Source: Chlorops oryzae (Eukaryota; Arthropoda; Insecta; Diptera; Chloropidae). From it: DNA of 64,000 nucleotides. Within the stretch, counting starts at the first letter, position 1. Every line of letters begins with the position of its first letter. The notes under the pieces are model-generated. The model was not told the DNA's origin, ran no database searches, and saw only the letters and a program-made list of their open reading frames with translations. Shown piece after piece: positions 12,521 through 23,389 of the stretch. The translations under genes and the position numbers were made by a program. The stretch covers positions 6,600,240-6,664,239 of the forward strand of contig CM035807.1 in assembly GCA_020466095.1 (NCBI GenBank), read 5' to 3'.

Positions 12521-13853
12521 GTATGTTTAGTTGGCATGTGAGGTTCGCAAAAACATCTCTTTTGCTCAACAGCTCAGATTTAAAAAAAAAAAAACTGTAA
12601 TAGTGAGGTTTTTTCTTATGTTCCCCTACGGAATTTTGAACGATCTTTTCGCATAAGCTTAGAATAAACTTTTCTATTTGTTATTTATTTTGAAAATCTC
12701 AGAAAACTATCCTTGAGACTCATAAAACATTTGCTTCATATTCGGATTAATCTGTTCCATATAAAAGCCTAAAGGATTCGCTCGCAATTATCTATTTGTT
12801 CAGCTTCCAACGACTTAACTTTACGAGTAGGTACTTCGAGTTTCAGTTTTTTTTTTTTAACAAATTAAACAACTTTCTCAATGAGGAAATGGGTGGTAAT
12901 GAGGTAATGAGGAAATGATTAATAAAAAGAATTTAATACTTATTGCTTATTATATGAAACCTTCAATCAATTGCTAACTGAAATCGGCTCTGAAATTGAA
13001 TTCTTTCTATTGTTTCATTTATTCAATTGACGTTTATCTTGTGCTGAATGAAAAATTTCCAACAATTTGACATAAATTATTATACGTACATATCCATGGA
13101 AATATTCAATATTTTTTGCTAAATATTATTTTCAACAATAGCAGAATATAAACGAGTAAAAAACATTGAAAAAGAAAATATTATTTACATTGAAAAATAC
13201 ATTCCGAAAAACCCGAAATACTTTATGTGCCAATAAAATTCGAAAAACGCCCAAAAAATAAAAAAAAACTTTCATTTCAAAACGAAGAAGGAAACTTCCA
13301 TAATACACTCAACTCCAATAACAACTAAAATATCGAAATATATATAGAAGCGAATCACAAGGAATATACGAAAAACGAGAAAAGAAATATAAATAAATAT
13401 TAGAAGCAGGTATCCCTATGAAAAATAGCAAACATCGACGGCCACTTTCGTAAGAATGTCACCAAAAACAGCAACCAAGAATCGAATTTCAACAAAACTG
13501 GCAAAAACCGCAAATCAATTGAAGCCATCATCAGTGGCCCATTTAGTTACGGCATCGACATTATCATCTTCATCGTCTCGTCGTCGTCGTCAACGAAACC
13601 ACTATCAACACCGTTAGCACAAGAAAGGCCAGTTGAAGAAGTGGCAACATCCGTGGAAGTGGCAGCTTTAAAAACCATATCCGCAACAACATCGATGCCG
13701 GTGCCAACAAAAATCAACTCAATTGCGTCGTTTGCTGCAGATTCTGTTTCGGCTTCGCCTTCAGCTACAGCTACAGCTACAGCTACTGCTAAAGCTGCGG
13801 CTTCATCCGCCTCGGTGTCGATGGGTCGAATGTCCGTAATGAAAGAAAGCATC
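12521..13853 (+). other. 5' flank and likely 5' UTR of the Ly6 gene
   Basis: Upstream of exon 1 the sequence becomes A/CAA-rich, as fly leaders often do. The exon-1 frame is open from 13422, just after an in-frame TGA at 13419, but holds no in-frame ATG until 13695. The stretch 13560-13590 is a TCG/TCA run and 13760-13785 a GCTACA microsatellite. The transcription start cannot be placed; an upstream untranslated exon is possible. Confidence 0.4.
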
Positions 13854-14054
13854 ATGAGCTATCACAATGTAATTGCAATGCTTACACTGCTGTTTCTCTT
13901 CTGTGGCCTTGCCAGCGTTGACGGCCTCAAGTGCTACATGTGCGGTGAATACAACGAGGGCGTGGGATCCATAACACCTTGCAACAACTATTCGGCGCAA
14001 TATGCGCATCTTTATTTGAAAGATTGCAAAAAGTCATCGGAGAAATTCTGTGTG
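13854..14054 (+). CDS. Ly6/uPAR three-finger protein, coding exon 1 of 3
   Basis: This exon encodes the signal peptide and first half of a small extracellular Ly6 domain protein. From the ATG at 13854 it reads a hydrophobic leader of about 24 residues (rich in Leu/Phe, ending ...ASVDG) and then LKCYMC, the usual start of a fly Ly6 domain, followed by cysteines 3 to 5. It ends at CTGTGTG|GTAAGT, an excellent donor in phase 0. Joined to the next two exons it gives 134 residues with ten cysteines, the three-finger count, and a C-terminal tail suited to a GPI anchor. I chose 13854 because it has A at -3 and puts the leader at the N-terminus. In-frame ATGs at 13695, 13821, 13830 and 13839 would add 5 to 53 residues, including an Ala/Thr repeat. 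Fly relatives (quiver/sleepless, boudin, crooked) act in neurons or septate junctions; which member this is, I cannot say. Confidence 0.88.
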
Positions 14055-17000
14055 GTAAGTTCGAAAAATTGTATAACATTTCTAAATATTTCTATGAAAA
14101 TCATATTATTGATAGATGGATAATTTTACCATATCCATGGTCCATTAAGATACTTCAATATAAAGCTCGAATAAAAAAGAAATCAGTGCTAAGCAAAACA
14201 TTTATCATGCCCATACTTAGCTGTCCTTGAGAGGCCCTATGTATTCACTTAAGAGCGACACCAACAGCATAAATCATATTTTTTTTTTGCCAAAAGGATT
14301 ACAGGGTGAAACATCATAAGCAATTAAGGCAGAGCCTGTCAGAGACACATATGTTTGAGTGTGTGTCTGTGTCAATATTAAGCTCAATGCTAAGTAAGTT
14401 TACACTGTTTTGATGTTGTAATATCACTTTGGTTATGTAAACTGAACCGGCAGCATCTTAAGCTATGTTAACATAAGATTTATCGAATCACTGAACTGCG
14501 ATAGTCGCTGAAGAGAGCTCTTAAAGGCATTAATTTAATTATTTGGAAATAGTACAATGAAATTATTGACTTGCAGTCAATCATCAAAATCAAATGCAAA
14601 GAGCCGAAGGGTGTTTTTTTTAAGTGCAGAATTGTTTCTTAAAGTAGCATAATTGAGTCTGAGTGATCAGAAGAGATGTACTTCCATTGTAAAGATTATC
14701 TTAAGAACCTAAACCCTCCATTTAACCTTTGATTCAATGTCACGCCTACGCCTGTTGTTTTGTCAGCGTATCAATTTTTACTCAAACGCTGTCGGTTGGC
14801 AATGGCAAGGACTCTTTCGCTGACTCTATATTGGTCTCTCATTTTACCACAGCAGCACTGAGACGTTCCCAAGATTAAGCAGAAATTCCTGGTAAACCTT
14901 AGCGCTGGGGCTCCGGATCAGCTTTTTCGCTCGAAGCATTTTGGACATCAACACACTACTTATGAGTTTAATGAAATAAATACTGAATTAAGTAGAAGTT
15001 GATGCACAGGATACCTGATGATTTCAATATCATTGGAATTCATAAGCTCAATTTCGGAGTCCTTATTTTTGCTTATGTCATTCAATATTTGTTTTTTTTT
15101 GTCGAGCCAAACAAATATATCTTGAATCGCAATAGTGAACAGCGGGGCGTATGAGCAACGACTTCATTCGACATAAACGTTGCGTATACGCATTAGTTGT
15201 AATTGGATTTAACCACAAATTATTGTAACAAGGTTTCTTCGTTATTAAAAATACGAAGTTTTTTTTTTTATCAATTTTTAAAATTTAAAAATCTTGAATA
15301 TGTATTCGAAAAACATTTCGATACACACAATTTTTGTGCCCACACTTTTAATTGTATGTTGTTTCAATAATTGCACAGCTCGAATGCTTACGGTTAAGTG
15401 AATTCTCTTGACTTAATTGAAATAAAAGTAAATTATTTACACTTGAATAATAAAAGGAAAGGAAAAATATACTATACCGTGATTTCAGTGTTTCGGAAAA
15501 TATGAAAAATAAAAAAAAAGAATCTCAAAGCTAAAAAAAAAAGCAAAAGAAAAGTCGCGAAGAGCAAGAAAAGAAGAATGTTTTGGACTCAAATTGAGGT
15601 ACGGGAATTTGAGTTTGAGGACCTTCAATAGACCTCAAACAACATTCGAGTTAAGTCATCAGTTATGAAGTCACTCTGTGGTTGGTCAATGAGAAACGTT
15701 TAAGTAGATCAACGGAAATTATAAGAAAATACGAAAATTGCAAAGCGAAGAAGAAAATGCAAGGTCCTTGAATGTCCTTATTCGTATTTTCCTTTCGACT
15801 TTCTCGTTTTATTTTTGCATTTATTTTTAGAAAAAAAAAATCACAATATAAATCCGCTTCAATTTGAACACAGCACGCTTCAATTGGGTGTCTTGCAGGG
15901 TCCTGTTTGGCAACACGATGAATGGAAATTATTATGAGCAAATTTATATTCAAATTAGCTGCTGTGAAAATTTATTTCTAGACTCTTGGCAGTGTTTTTT
16001 TTTTTTTTGTGATTGCAACTGAAAGCAACTTGTACTGCTATGGTTGCACATTCAGTGTTGAATGGTGACAACAAAGCGCCACACTGAATAATTTATATGT
16101 GTGATAATGAACTTTCGCATAATGAAAGGCTGCAAGGCGTGCTATTTAGGGCTTTGAAATTGATTTCATTGACATGGAAAAGGAAAATGTAAATAAATAC
16201 TTCAAAGCTTCGCGTACAATCGACCCCTTGACATTGAACCTAACATAAGATCTCAGATATCAGATATATTTGTGATTTTATGATACAACTAGACAATATC
16301 TATTATATAAATTGCCTATAAGATCGCAAGTATTTTGAGAAAGAACACAAGAACAAAAAAAAGAAAAAAAAAAAAAAAAGTCGAGTAGACAACAAAACAA
16401 CCAAAGATGCTGTAATGAATTCATTGAAAACTGCTTGAGCTGCAAATATGAAGCATATTTATGAGGGCAAGGGTCCAATCGGCGAAAGCAAGAGAAAGTG
16501 AGACCTCGTAAAAGAAACAATAAAAGCAAAGTAACATGATAATAAAAGTAAGAGAAGCAGAAAAGTCGCCATCTTCAATAGGAAATAATAGAAATAGAAA
16601 CAATCCTATTGTTCTCTTACAGCGCTTAATTGAATGTCAGAATCAAGTTGAGAAGACGAAGACGAAGAAGCAAGTATTGATGCCTGGTTAAGGGTGGATT
16701 ATTTTCCGTAGTCTGTATAATTTTCTTGAAACTAGCTTTCATTGCTTGTTAGTGCATGCTTGTTGTCAATATTATTTTCGTGCCATGAATACCTTTATTT
16801 GTTACATTCCAATGTGCGGCGTTTGCGTCTTTCGATTTTGTTTTTTTTTTTTTTAGTATGGCTTAGCTGGGCTTGGCATTGGGTTTGGGCTGATGACTTG
16901 TGCAAAATGTTTGTCTCCCTCACAATTATCCATGTTTATTAAGCTTTAGAGCTTAGTGAAGGAGCTTGGAACGTTGTTCAAAAGATTTACATTCAAGATT

Positions 17001-17839
17001 TGTTTTTATCGATCTCAATTAAAGCATTTAGATAAGCTCGTTGAAGTGTTGCAAAAGCTATTACAATAAAAGGAGTCCGTTAAACTAAAGCCATAAATAC
17101 AAGATAAGCTTTCATGAGAACCAGTTTGATGTGTGTTTTTTTCTTCGTCCGGAATATAAATGCGAGTCATTTAGAATTAAAATTATGCCACAATATAAGT
17201 ATGTGATGGAGACAAATTTTGGTCACAGAAATTTTTGTGGAGAAAAGAAACGGAATAATTCATTTGAACTAAATGTTGAATGTTTAAGTATTTGTAGAAG
17301 TAGGAACATTTGTCTTCTAATATTCTATTTAATTATTTCATATTTATAACAAACACATACTTTTAACTCAAACAATAACTTTTTGAGTGATTTTTCCCCC
17401 ACATAATTGACTCAAATCCTTTAACAGAATACCCAGCTCAGTCGCCTATCCTAAACAATTCTTCTCCTAGAAATAACTTCATTTACATAAAACTGCGCCA
17501 ACACATCATACCTTTTTCGAATAAGCTCATTCGTATAAGAAAAAAAAAAAATGAAAGCAAGATGGCTTCATATTTACATTCAGAGCCAAAAAAGTTTTGC
17601 GCAAAACTTTTGCTGTTTTGTGATTTTCTATTTAAAAAGTTTCAACATTTTATTGCAGTAACAAAATCAAGTGATTTATACTAACGTGAATGTTATATGC
17701 GAATAAAGTTATGAAAATTATTGAAACGTTTTAGCACAGTTCATTTGGGAATAGCGAGAGCAAATGTAATTAAAAATAGTTGGAAAAAACAAACATTTAG
17801 GGTATCCCCCTAAATGTGAAAAGATTAAATCGATGGAAA
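14055..17839 (+). other. Start of Ly6 intron 1; no gene seen
   Basis: This is the first part of an intron running from 14055 to 38904. It shows AT-rich sequence with T-runs near 14280, 15101 and 15257, and A/T-runs near 15836, 15996, 16363 and 16838. Short open frames (15663-15953 minus, 16278-16603 minus, 16742-17349 plus) resemble no known protein. Confidence 0.55.
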
Positions 17840-18660
17840 AGTCTAAAATTTTGCATACAAAAATTTCATTAAATCGTTTTCGAGGATTCTTGATTTATGA
17901 GTTTTCGAGGCAAAACACATTTGAAATTTATGCAATTAAATTGTTCCTTCTCGAATTAATGGAGATATGATCAGTAATTTTCGGATTTTAATTCAAACCG
18001 TAAAGTTTTTACCCGTTAATCATAATCAAATTTTACCTTTTAAACATTATTTAACTTCAGTTTTTGTATGGAAAAATTGAATTCTAAAAATATATTTTTC
18101 ATCAAAAATTGTCAAAAAAAGGGGAGTTTTGAGTTGAAAATAAAAAATTGCGATTTGTCATAAAAAAAAATTTTTTTTATTAGTTCTGCATAGCTTCGCA
18201 TTCATTCTGATTATAAGCATATTTTTAGTTTTTTTTTTTTCCGATTACCAGAACTTTGCCAAAATCTTTCACACCATCGGAGTACTTTGTTCAAAGAGTT
18301 ACCACTTCAACATTTTTAATACAAAAAAAAAAAATTTAAAAACATTTTTATTATTTTTTCAATAAAAATATAATAAGCCTGCATACATAAGAAAATCGTT
18401 TTTATTTGGCTTAAACCAAAAAAAATCATGAAATCCCTAAATTTTCGTGCTCTAGAAGAAGGTTTAAATCGTTCAGGATTCTTGATTATGAGTTCGAGCA
18501 AAACACATTTAAAATGCATAAATGTTCCTTTCGAATATGGAGATAGATTAATTTATGGAGTTTTATGATCAAACCGTAAGCTTTTACCTTATTCATAACA
18601 AATTTTACTTAAAACATTATTTAAATTCAGTATTTTGTATGAAAATTGTACATCTAAAGC
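17840..18660 (+). repeat. Diverged tandem duplication, copies about 245 and 230 bp
   Basis: Copy 1 (about 17840-18085) and copy 2 (about 18430-18660) share order and wording: GGATTCTTGATT..ATGAG, CAAAACACATTT, GTTCCTT, GGAGAT, CAAACCGTAA and AACATTATTTAA. Copy 2 is shorter mainly because short runs are reduced by one or more bases. Neither copy encodes a protein. Confidence 0.7.
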
Positions 18661-19001
18661 AATGTTTTAGAATCTTAAAATTTGATCTCTGAATAGAGTT
18701 ACGAGTTTAAGCATTTAAATAACATCGTCTGGAATAAAAAAATCACTTCCACGGCATTTATTAAAGAGTGTATAAGCAACTTCACTATGTATAAAAATTT
18801 TAAAGCATATTTATAGGGTAATTTTATAGTTTTAGCTCAAAAACTTTCTATCAAACAATTTCGCTTACTGAAAATGCTTTTTGATCATACCAAGTGTTGG
18901 AAAATTGATTGCCGATAGATTGACCAGTTTTATTTTTCTGCATTCTAATTAAAAAAATTTTCATCGAATTTATTGTTGAGTTAACAAATTCAAGTTTTGC
19001 T

Positions 19002-19201
19002 TATGGGCAATTCCAGGGAACGGTCCAATCCGTGACACTCATTTTTATGCTTTAGCTCATACCAATTGAAAAAAAAGCACGTGATTCTCAAGGATCTAAA
19101 AATTTTTTTAAACGTTTAACAATCGCTAGGCACTGAAATTACACAATTTGTGCTCAGAATCGCTGTCACGGGTGGGCCAGCTCCTCGTAGAATTGCCCAT
19201 A
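19002..19201. mobile_element. MITE, 200 bp, TIR TATGGGCAATTC
   Basis: The left end TATGGGCAATTCCAGGG and the complement of the right end TATGGGCAATTCTACGAG match at the tips and again at CCGTGACA about 30 bp in. No coding potential. The ends resemble those at 5156 and 37903. Confidence 0.65.
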
Positions 19202-20869
19202 TGTATTTTTACCCACCAGATGGAGTTTTTTTTGGATCAGTTATAACTACAGTTCTTTTCTTCATGTTTAATATAACTAAGTTACAGACAGAAAAAAAAT
19301 AAAATATAAAACGGCGTAGTAGATATAAGCTATAAGTAAATGCGCTACTTAATTCTCGGCCACACTTTTCGAGATCGATTTAAAATGAACCTGTAGCCAA
19401 TGTAGCAAAAATAAATATCGCAAATTGCTACATTTATCAAGTACTTTCAGGAACTGCAATAAAACTTTTGTTTCAATTTTGCGTGTTGCACCGTGTTATA
19501 CAATTGTGGCATCCTCGGAATTTAGTTTTCTTTATTTCTTTGAATCGAAAACGATTGTTAAACGATTGCGATTCTCTGAAGAGCCGATTCTGAATATTGA
19601 AAATATACAGGAAATTTAATAGCAAAGTCATTCTTGTTATTTGATATTCGCAGTTTGTTTCGCAGTTGTTTTCGACTAATGCGATTGAAAAACATTCTGG
19701 TGGATTTTCGAGGAAAAAGGGCGCACCTTTTTTAAAGGTAAATTGTGAAAAAATTCTTATGCATTGATTGCGCAAGAATCTGATTCGTAAAATTCTCTAC
19801 ACATCCATTTATTAAAATGTTGAAATATACCAATTTCAGACATTAGAAATGCTTTTAAAATAGATTTTCTTTCTGTTTTACACAAAGAAGAATATTAGGA
19901 GCTCAACACTAAATGGATATCCTTAATTAAGAATTAAATTTTTATATTTAATTGGATAAAGTAGAAATAATGAACTTCAATTAAAATTCAATGAAAAGCT
20001 GAGTGCTCTGGTCTTCAAGTTAATGAAGAAACCCCAGTTTGTTTCTCCCATAATTTTTTGGGAAATATTTCTTCGTTCGAAATCGTTAAGGACTCCCAAA
20101 AGTTTGGCGTCAACGGTGATGTTCAGGAGCGGATTAAGACAATGCATATGAGATTTTACCGCCTCAAACAGCAGCCAAATTTTCGCCTTTTCTGTTATTT
20201 ATGCATTGCCGGTCAGAATTTTCCGCCCATGAAAATTTTCCACCCTAAAGAGCTGCCTATGTTGCCTATAAGATTGATTCGCCACTGGTGATTTCCTTAA
20301 AATCAAAATATATTTTTTGGTCTTAATATTCAAATCTGAACAATCAGATACAAATCTAAAAGTGAGATCGATCAATGTGATAGATAATCTGGCTTATGAT
20401 ACTACAAAGCAAACAAGAATAAAATCAAGAGAGATGAAAAAATCATTTTCCAGAAATGGTGAAAATGAAATAAATGATGAGAACCGAATTGAAATACGAA
20501 TGGAAAACCACAAAATCCTAGTCTCATTCCGAGACGAGTGCAGCTGTTTGCAATCTGCCACACTCATTGCTGTGGCCTCTTAAAGGAATCGCTTTTACTT
20601 TTTATGCGGAAAGAAAAGAAAAGAAGTAAAAGAAAAACAAAAATCCCAAAAAATGGGAATAACAAATCAAGTGTGAAAAGCTGAATTAAGACTTTGATAT
20701 TTCCATGAGGAAAGCTTAACAGCAATGCCTTTTTTTCTTCTTTTGGCGCGATTAAGATTTATTTGTTAGAATTTTTTTATTTCCCATTTAAATGACTTCT
20801 CCGATTTTTATTATGTTTTATGTCAAACAACAGCTTGAACTGACTTTTTGCTTATTTTTGTCGTCTTAT
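19202..20869. other. Ly6 intron 1; no gene seen
   Basis: AT-rich, without pairable transposon ends. Frames 19425-19619, 20058-20291 and 20317-20583 have no domain I recognise and no splice context. Confidence 0.5.
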
Positions 20870-21324
20870 AGGGCATTTATATATACGTTTTAGCGCTACT
20901 CGTTTAAGCTAAAACGACTAAGTCAAAACGGGGTGTTTACATATGCGCATGTCGTTTTGTCATTTTGTGGTTCTCTTTTGTTTGCTTAACACGTGAAATA
21001 TGAGTGAATATTGTTATTTAGAAAAGAAGCAATTATTGAAATTGTGTTCGTTTTCTACATTGGTTGTGGAAACAACCTCAAAATTTTTAAATTAGAAATT
21101 TCAATTACCATATGCTTTGCATTTTTATAGTGATGACACTCAGATTTCGATATTTTTATCAGTTATAAGCAGGATTTATCTTGTTTAGCTACTTGTTTTA
21201 AATTAAAACAGGAAAGTTTCTCGTTTTATTTTTGTATGATAAAACGGGAAAAATCTAAGTTGTTTTAGTGCTAAAACGGGCAAAGTTGCTAAAACGCAAA
21301 TAAAACGACATATGTAAACGGCCT
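20870..21324. mobile_element. MITE-like element, about 455 bp
   Basis: Left end AGGGCATTTATATATACG and complement of the right end AGGCCGTTTACATATGTCG are imperfect inverted repeats of about 24 bp, both running into GTTTTA. The motif GTTTACATATG recurs near 20934 and AAAACGG recurs through the element. The target duplication is not clear. Confidence 0.6.
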
Positions 21325-22281
21325 ATTACTAATAAAAAAATTAAAAAAAAAAACAAAAAAAACAGAGGAACCTTTCTCGGTGAAATATTTCATATAATTT
21401 CTATGCCAATGTCGAGTTTTATTGCGGAAATTTATTGTCAACTCTCTGCTCTGTTATATTTTCATTTCTCATTCCCTATCATTTCGCTCATACCCTTGTG
21501 CCATCAATGTTTTTCCCGGCGCTCGTTAAAATAAAAAAAAAAAAAAAACAACAACATCCGAATACGCCAAAAGCAACTGAAGCTAACAAAAAGCTCAATA
21601 ACTCAAACTGCCTTTAAGTCGAGGAAATTGTCTGCATCAGAGCTCAAAATTTGTCCTGCCTGTGGGCAAGAAAAAACTCACCCGATTTCAAAGCAGTGGT
21701 GGAACGGAAGTCAGTCCGGAAATCCGAAATAAGTTATTGGAAGGCTTTTAATTTTGCAAATGGAAAGAATGCTTTGCGTGTCATTAATTAATGTGGATCT
21801 ATTTATTGAAATCGGGGTAATTAGTAATCGAATTTTTCGTTTATTTTACTTTAAAAAAATTTTTTTTTTTTTATAAAAAGGACTATTGACAAGGATGTTC
21901 TGAGAGAAATAATTGAGAGTGTGGAAGAGATTGAGTTAATAAGGGGCAAACGTGATTAAATGTTGTGTATTATTTACTTAAGTTATTCTTCTATGAAAAC
22001 AGCAAAAAGGGTATTAAGAAAGTACGGTCATGACTGTCTGAACGTTAACCCATCGACCGACTCTGATTCCAACTTCCACCGTTTTTTTTTTTTTTCATTT
22101 TTTTTTTTTTCATATAAACAGCTAAAAATTTCCCTTTATACGAACTCATTAAAATTTTGCCTTCTTTACTTCAAAACAAACAAAAAATGTTCAAGCAATT
22201 TTATTTATTTTTTTGTTGTCGTTGCCCTATTCATGTAAATGCCCAAATGAAGTTCCTCAGTTAATGTCTACATGTCGTCTT
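21325..22281. other. Ly6 intron 1; no gene seen
   Basis: AT-rich sequence with several long A and T runs (21340-21360, 21531-21548, 21853-21871, 22082-22111). Frames 21435-21617 and 21960-22238 are products of those runs. Confidence 0.5.
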
Positions 22282-22994
22282 TATATACCCAGCGTAAGCG
22301 GGGTATATTAGTTTTGTGCGAATCTTGTAACAGGGAGAACTAAGCTCCGGAGATATAGACAAATATATATAGAAATGATCAGGATCAAAAATTAAATCGA
22401 TTTAGACATGTCCGTCTGTCCGTCTGACCGTCTAACCGTCTGTCCGTCTGTCTGTCTGTCCGTCCGTCCGTGGTCGGATCTCCTCCAAAACGGCTGAACC
22501 AATGAAGCCGAAAAAAGCCGAACCACTCAACACATTTCATTGATATTTAGTGTACTGGTAAACTTCGAAAAAGGACATATCCTGGGAAAAAACGGACGCC
22601 GCCCTCCTCAAGCCACGCCCACAAATAAGCCCACAAATAAGCCCACAAATAAGGGTTTATCGTTACTTGTGAAGTAAATGGCGTAGAAGCTTCAAATTCG
22701 CAACATAGGTTGACCAAGGCGAATGAAAGATGTAGGAACAAAAATTTATGTAGCCCGCCCACTGCCACGCCCACAAATGGAGAGTTTCTTAACTTCAGAA
22801 GTAAAAGGCGTAGAAGCTTCAAATTCGCAACATAGGTTGACCAAGGCGAATGAAAGGTGTAGGAACAAAAATTTATGTAGCCCGCCCACTGCCACGCCCA
22901 CAAATGGAGATTTTTCGTAACATAGTGCACCAATAATATCGGGACGCTGGGTATTTCAATTCGGGCTTGACCGACTTTAGCTTTCTTACTTGTT
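22282..22994 (+). mobile_element. INE-1/DINE-1 ('mini-me') element with internal duplication
   Basis: It opens with TATATACCCAGCGTAAGCGG, then GGTATATTAGTTTTGTGCG and a GTCTGTCCGTCTG-type tract at 22409-22470. The right end is GACTTTAGCTTTCTTACTTG. Inside, a unit of about 120 bp (GTAAA.GGCGTAGAAGCTTC ... CCACGCCCACAAATGG) is present twice in tandem near 22674-22789 and 22799-22907, and CCCACAAATAAG is repeated three times near 22618-22654. Confidence 0.85.
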
Positions 22995-23250
22995 ATATTT
23001 GAGATAATAAACCCGAAAAGATTTTAATAAGATATGTAATCTTCCCTTAGACAGGATGAAGTATGAATTTGCATGCTAATGATCCACATAAAAGGAATAA
23101 ATAAATCGAGACAAGCAAAAATTTCACATTGCCAGATGCTGTTATCCTGTTCAAGGACATGACCTAGTTTTTTCATTTTTTCTTAGGGAATTGTTATGAG
23201 ACCCAAAAAATGGTCTATTAGACACAAAGATCTTTGTTACTCGAGTAACA

Positions 23251-23381
23251 CAGTGGCATGGCGAGACATTTCGGCGCCCGGGAGCAATGGGGGAAGAATG
23301 CAAGAAATACCCCTCCTCGCCCTAAGTAAACAGGAAGACCTTTATAAAAATCTAAATATTACCAACGACCGTACGCTACTG
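23251..23381. mobile_element. Short hAT-type MITE, 131 bp, 8-bp TSD GAGTAACA
   Basis: GAGTAACA occurs at 23243-23250 and again at 23382-23389, exactly bordering the element. The left end CAGTGGCATGGCGAGAC and the complement of the right end CAGTAGCGTACGG are imperfect inverted repeats beginning CAGT, as hAT ends do. The interior includes TTCGGCGCCCGGGAGCAATG. No transposase. Confidence 0.7.
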
Positions 23382-23389
23382 GAGTAACA

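Noticed and set aside
13641..13694. Start of the Ly6 protein at 13641
   Set aside because: The codon there is GTG, not ATG, and the first in-frame ATG is 13695; a fly gene would not normally start at GTG.
13547..14009. Minus-strand Ala/Glu-rich frames over Ly6 exon 1
   Set aside because: Antisense to the GCTACA and TCG repeats and to the Ly6 exon; no independent evidence.
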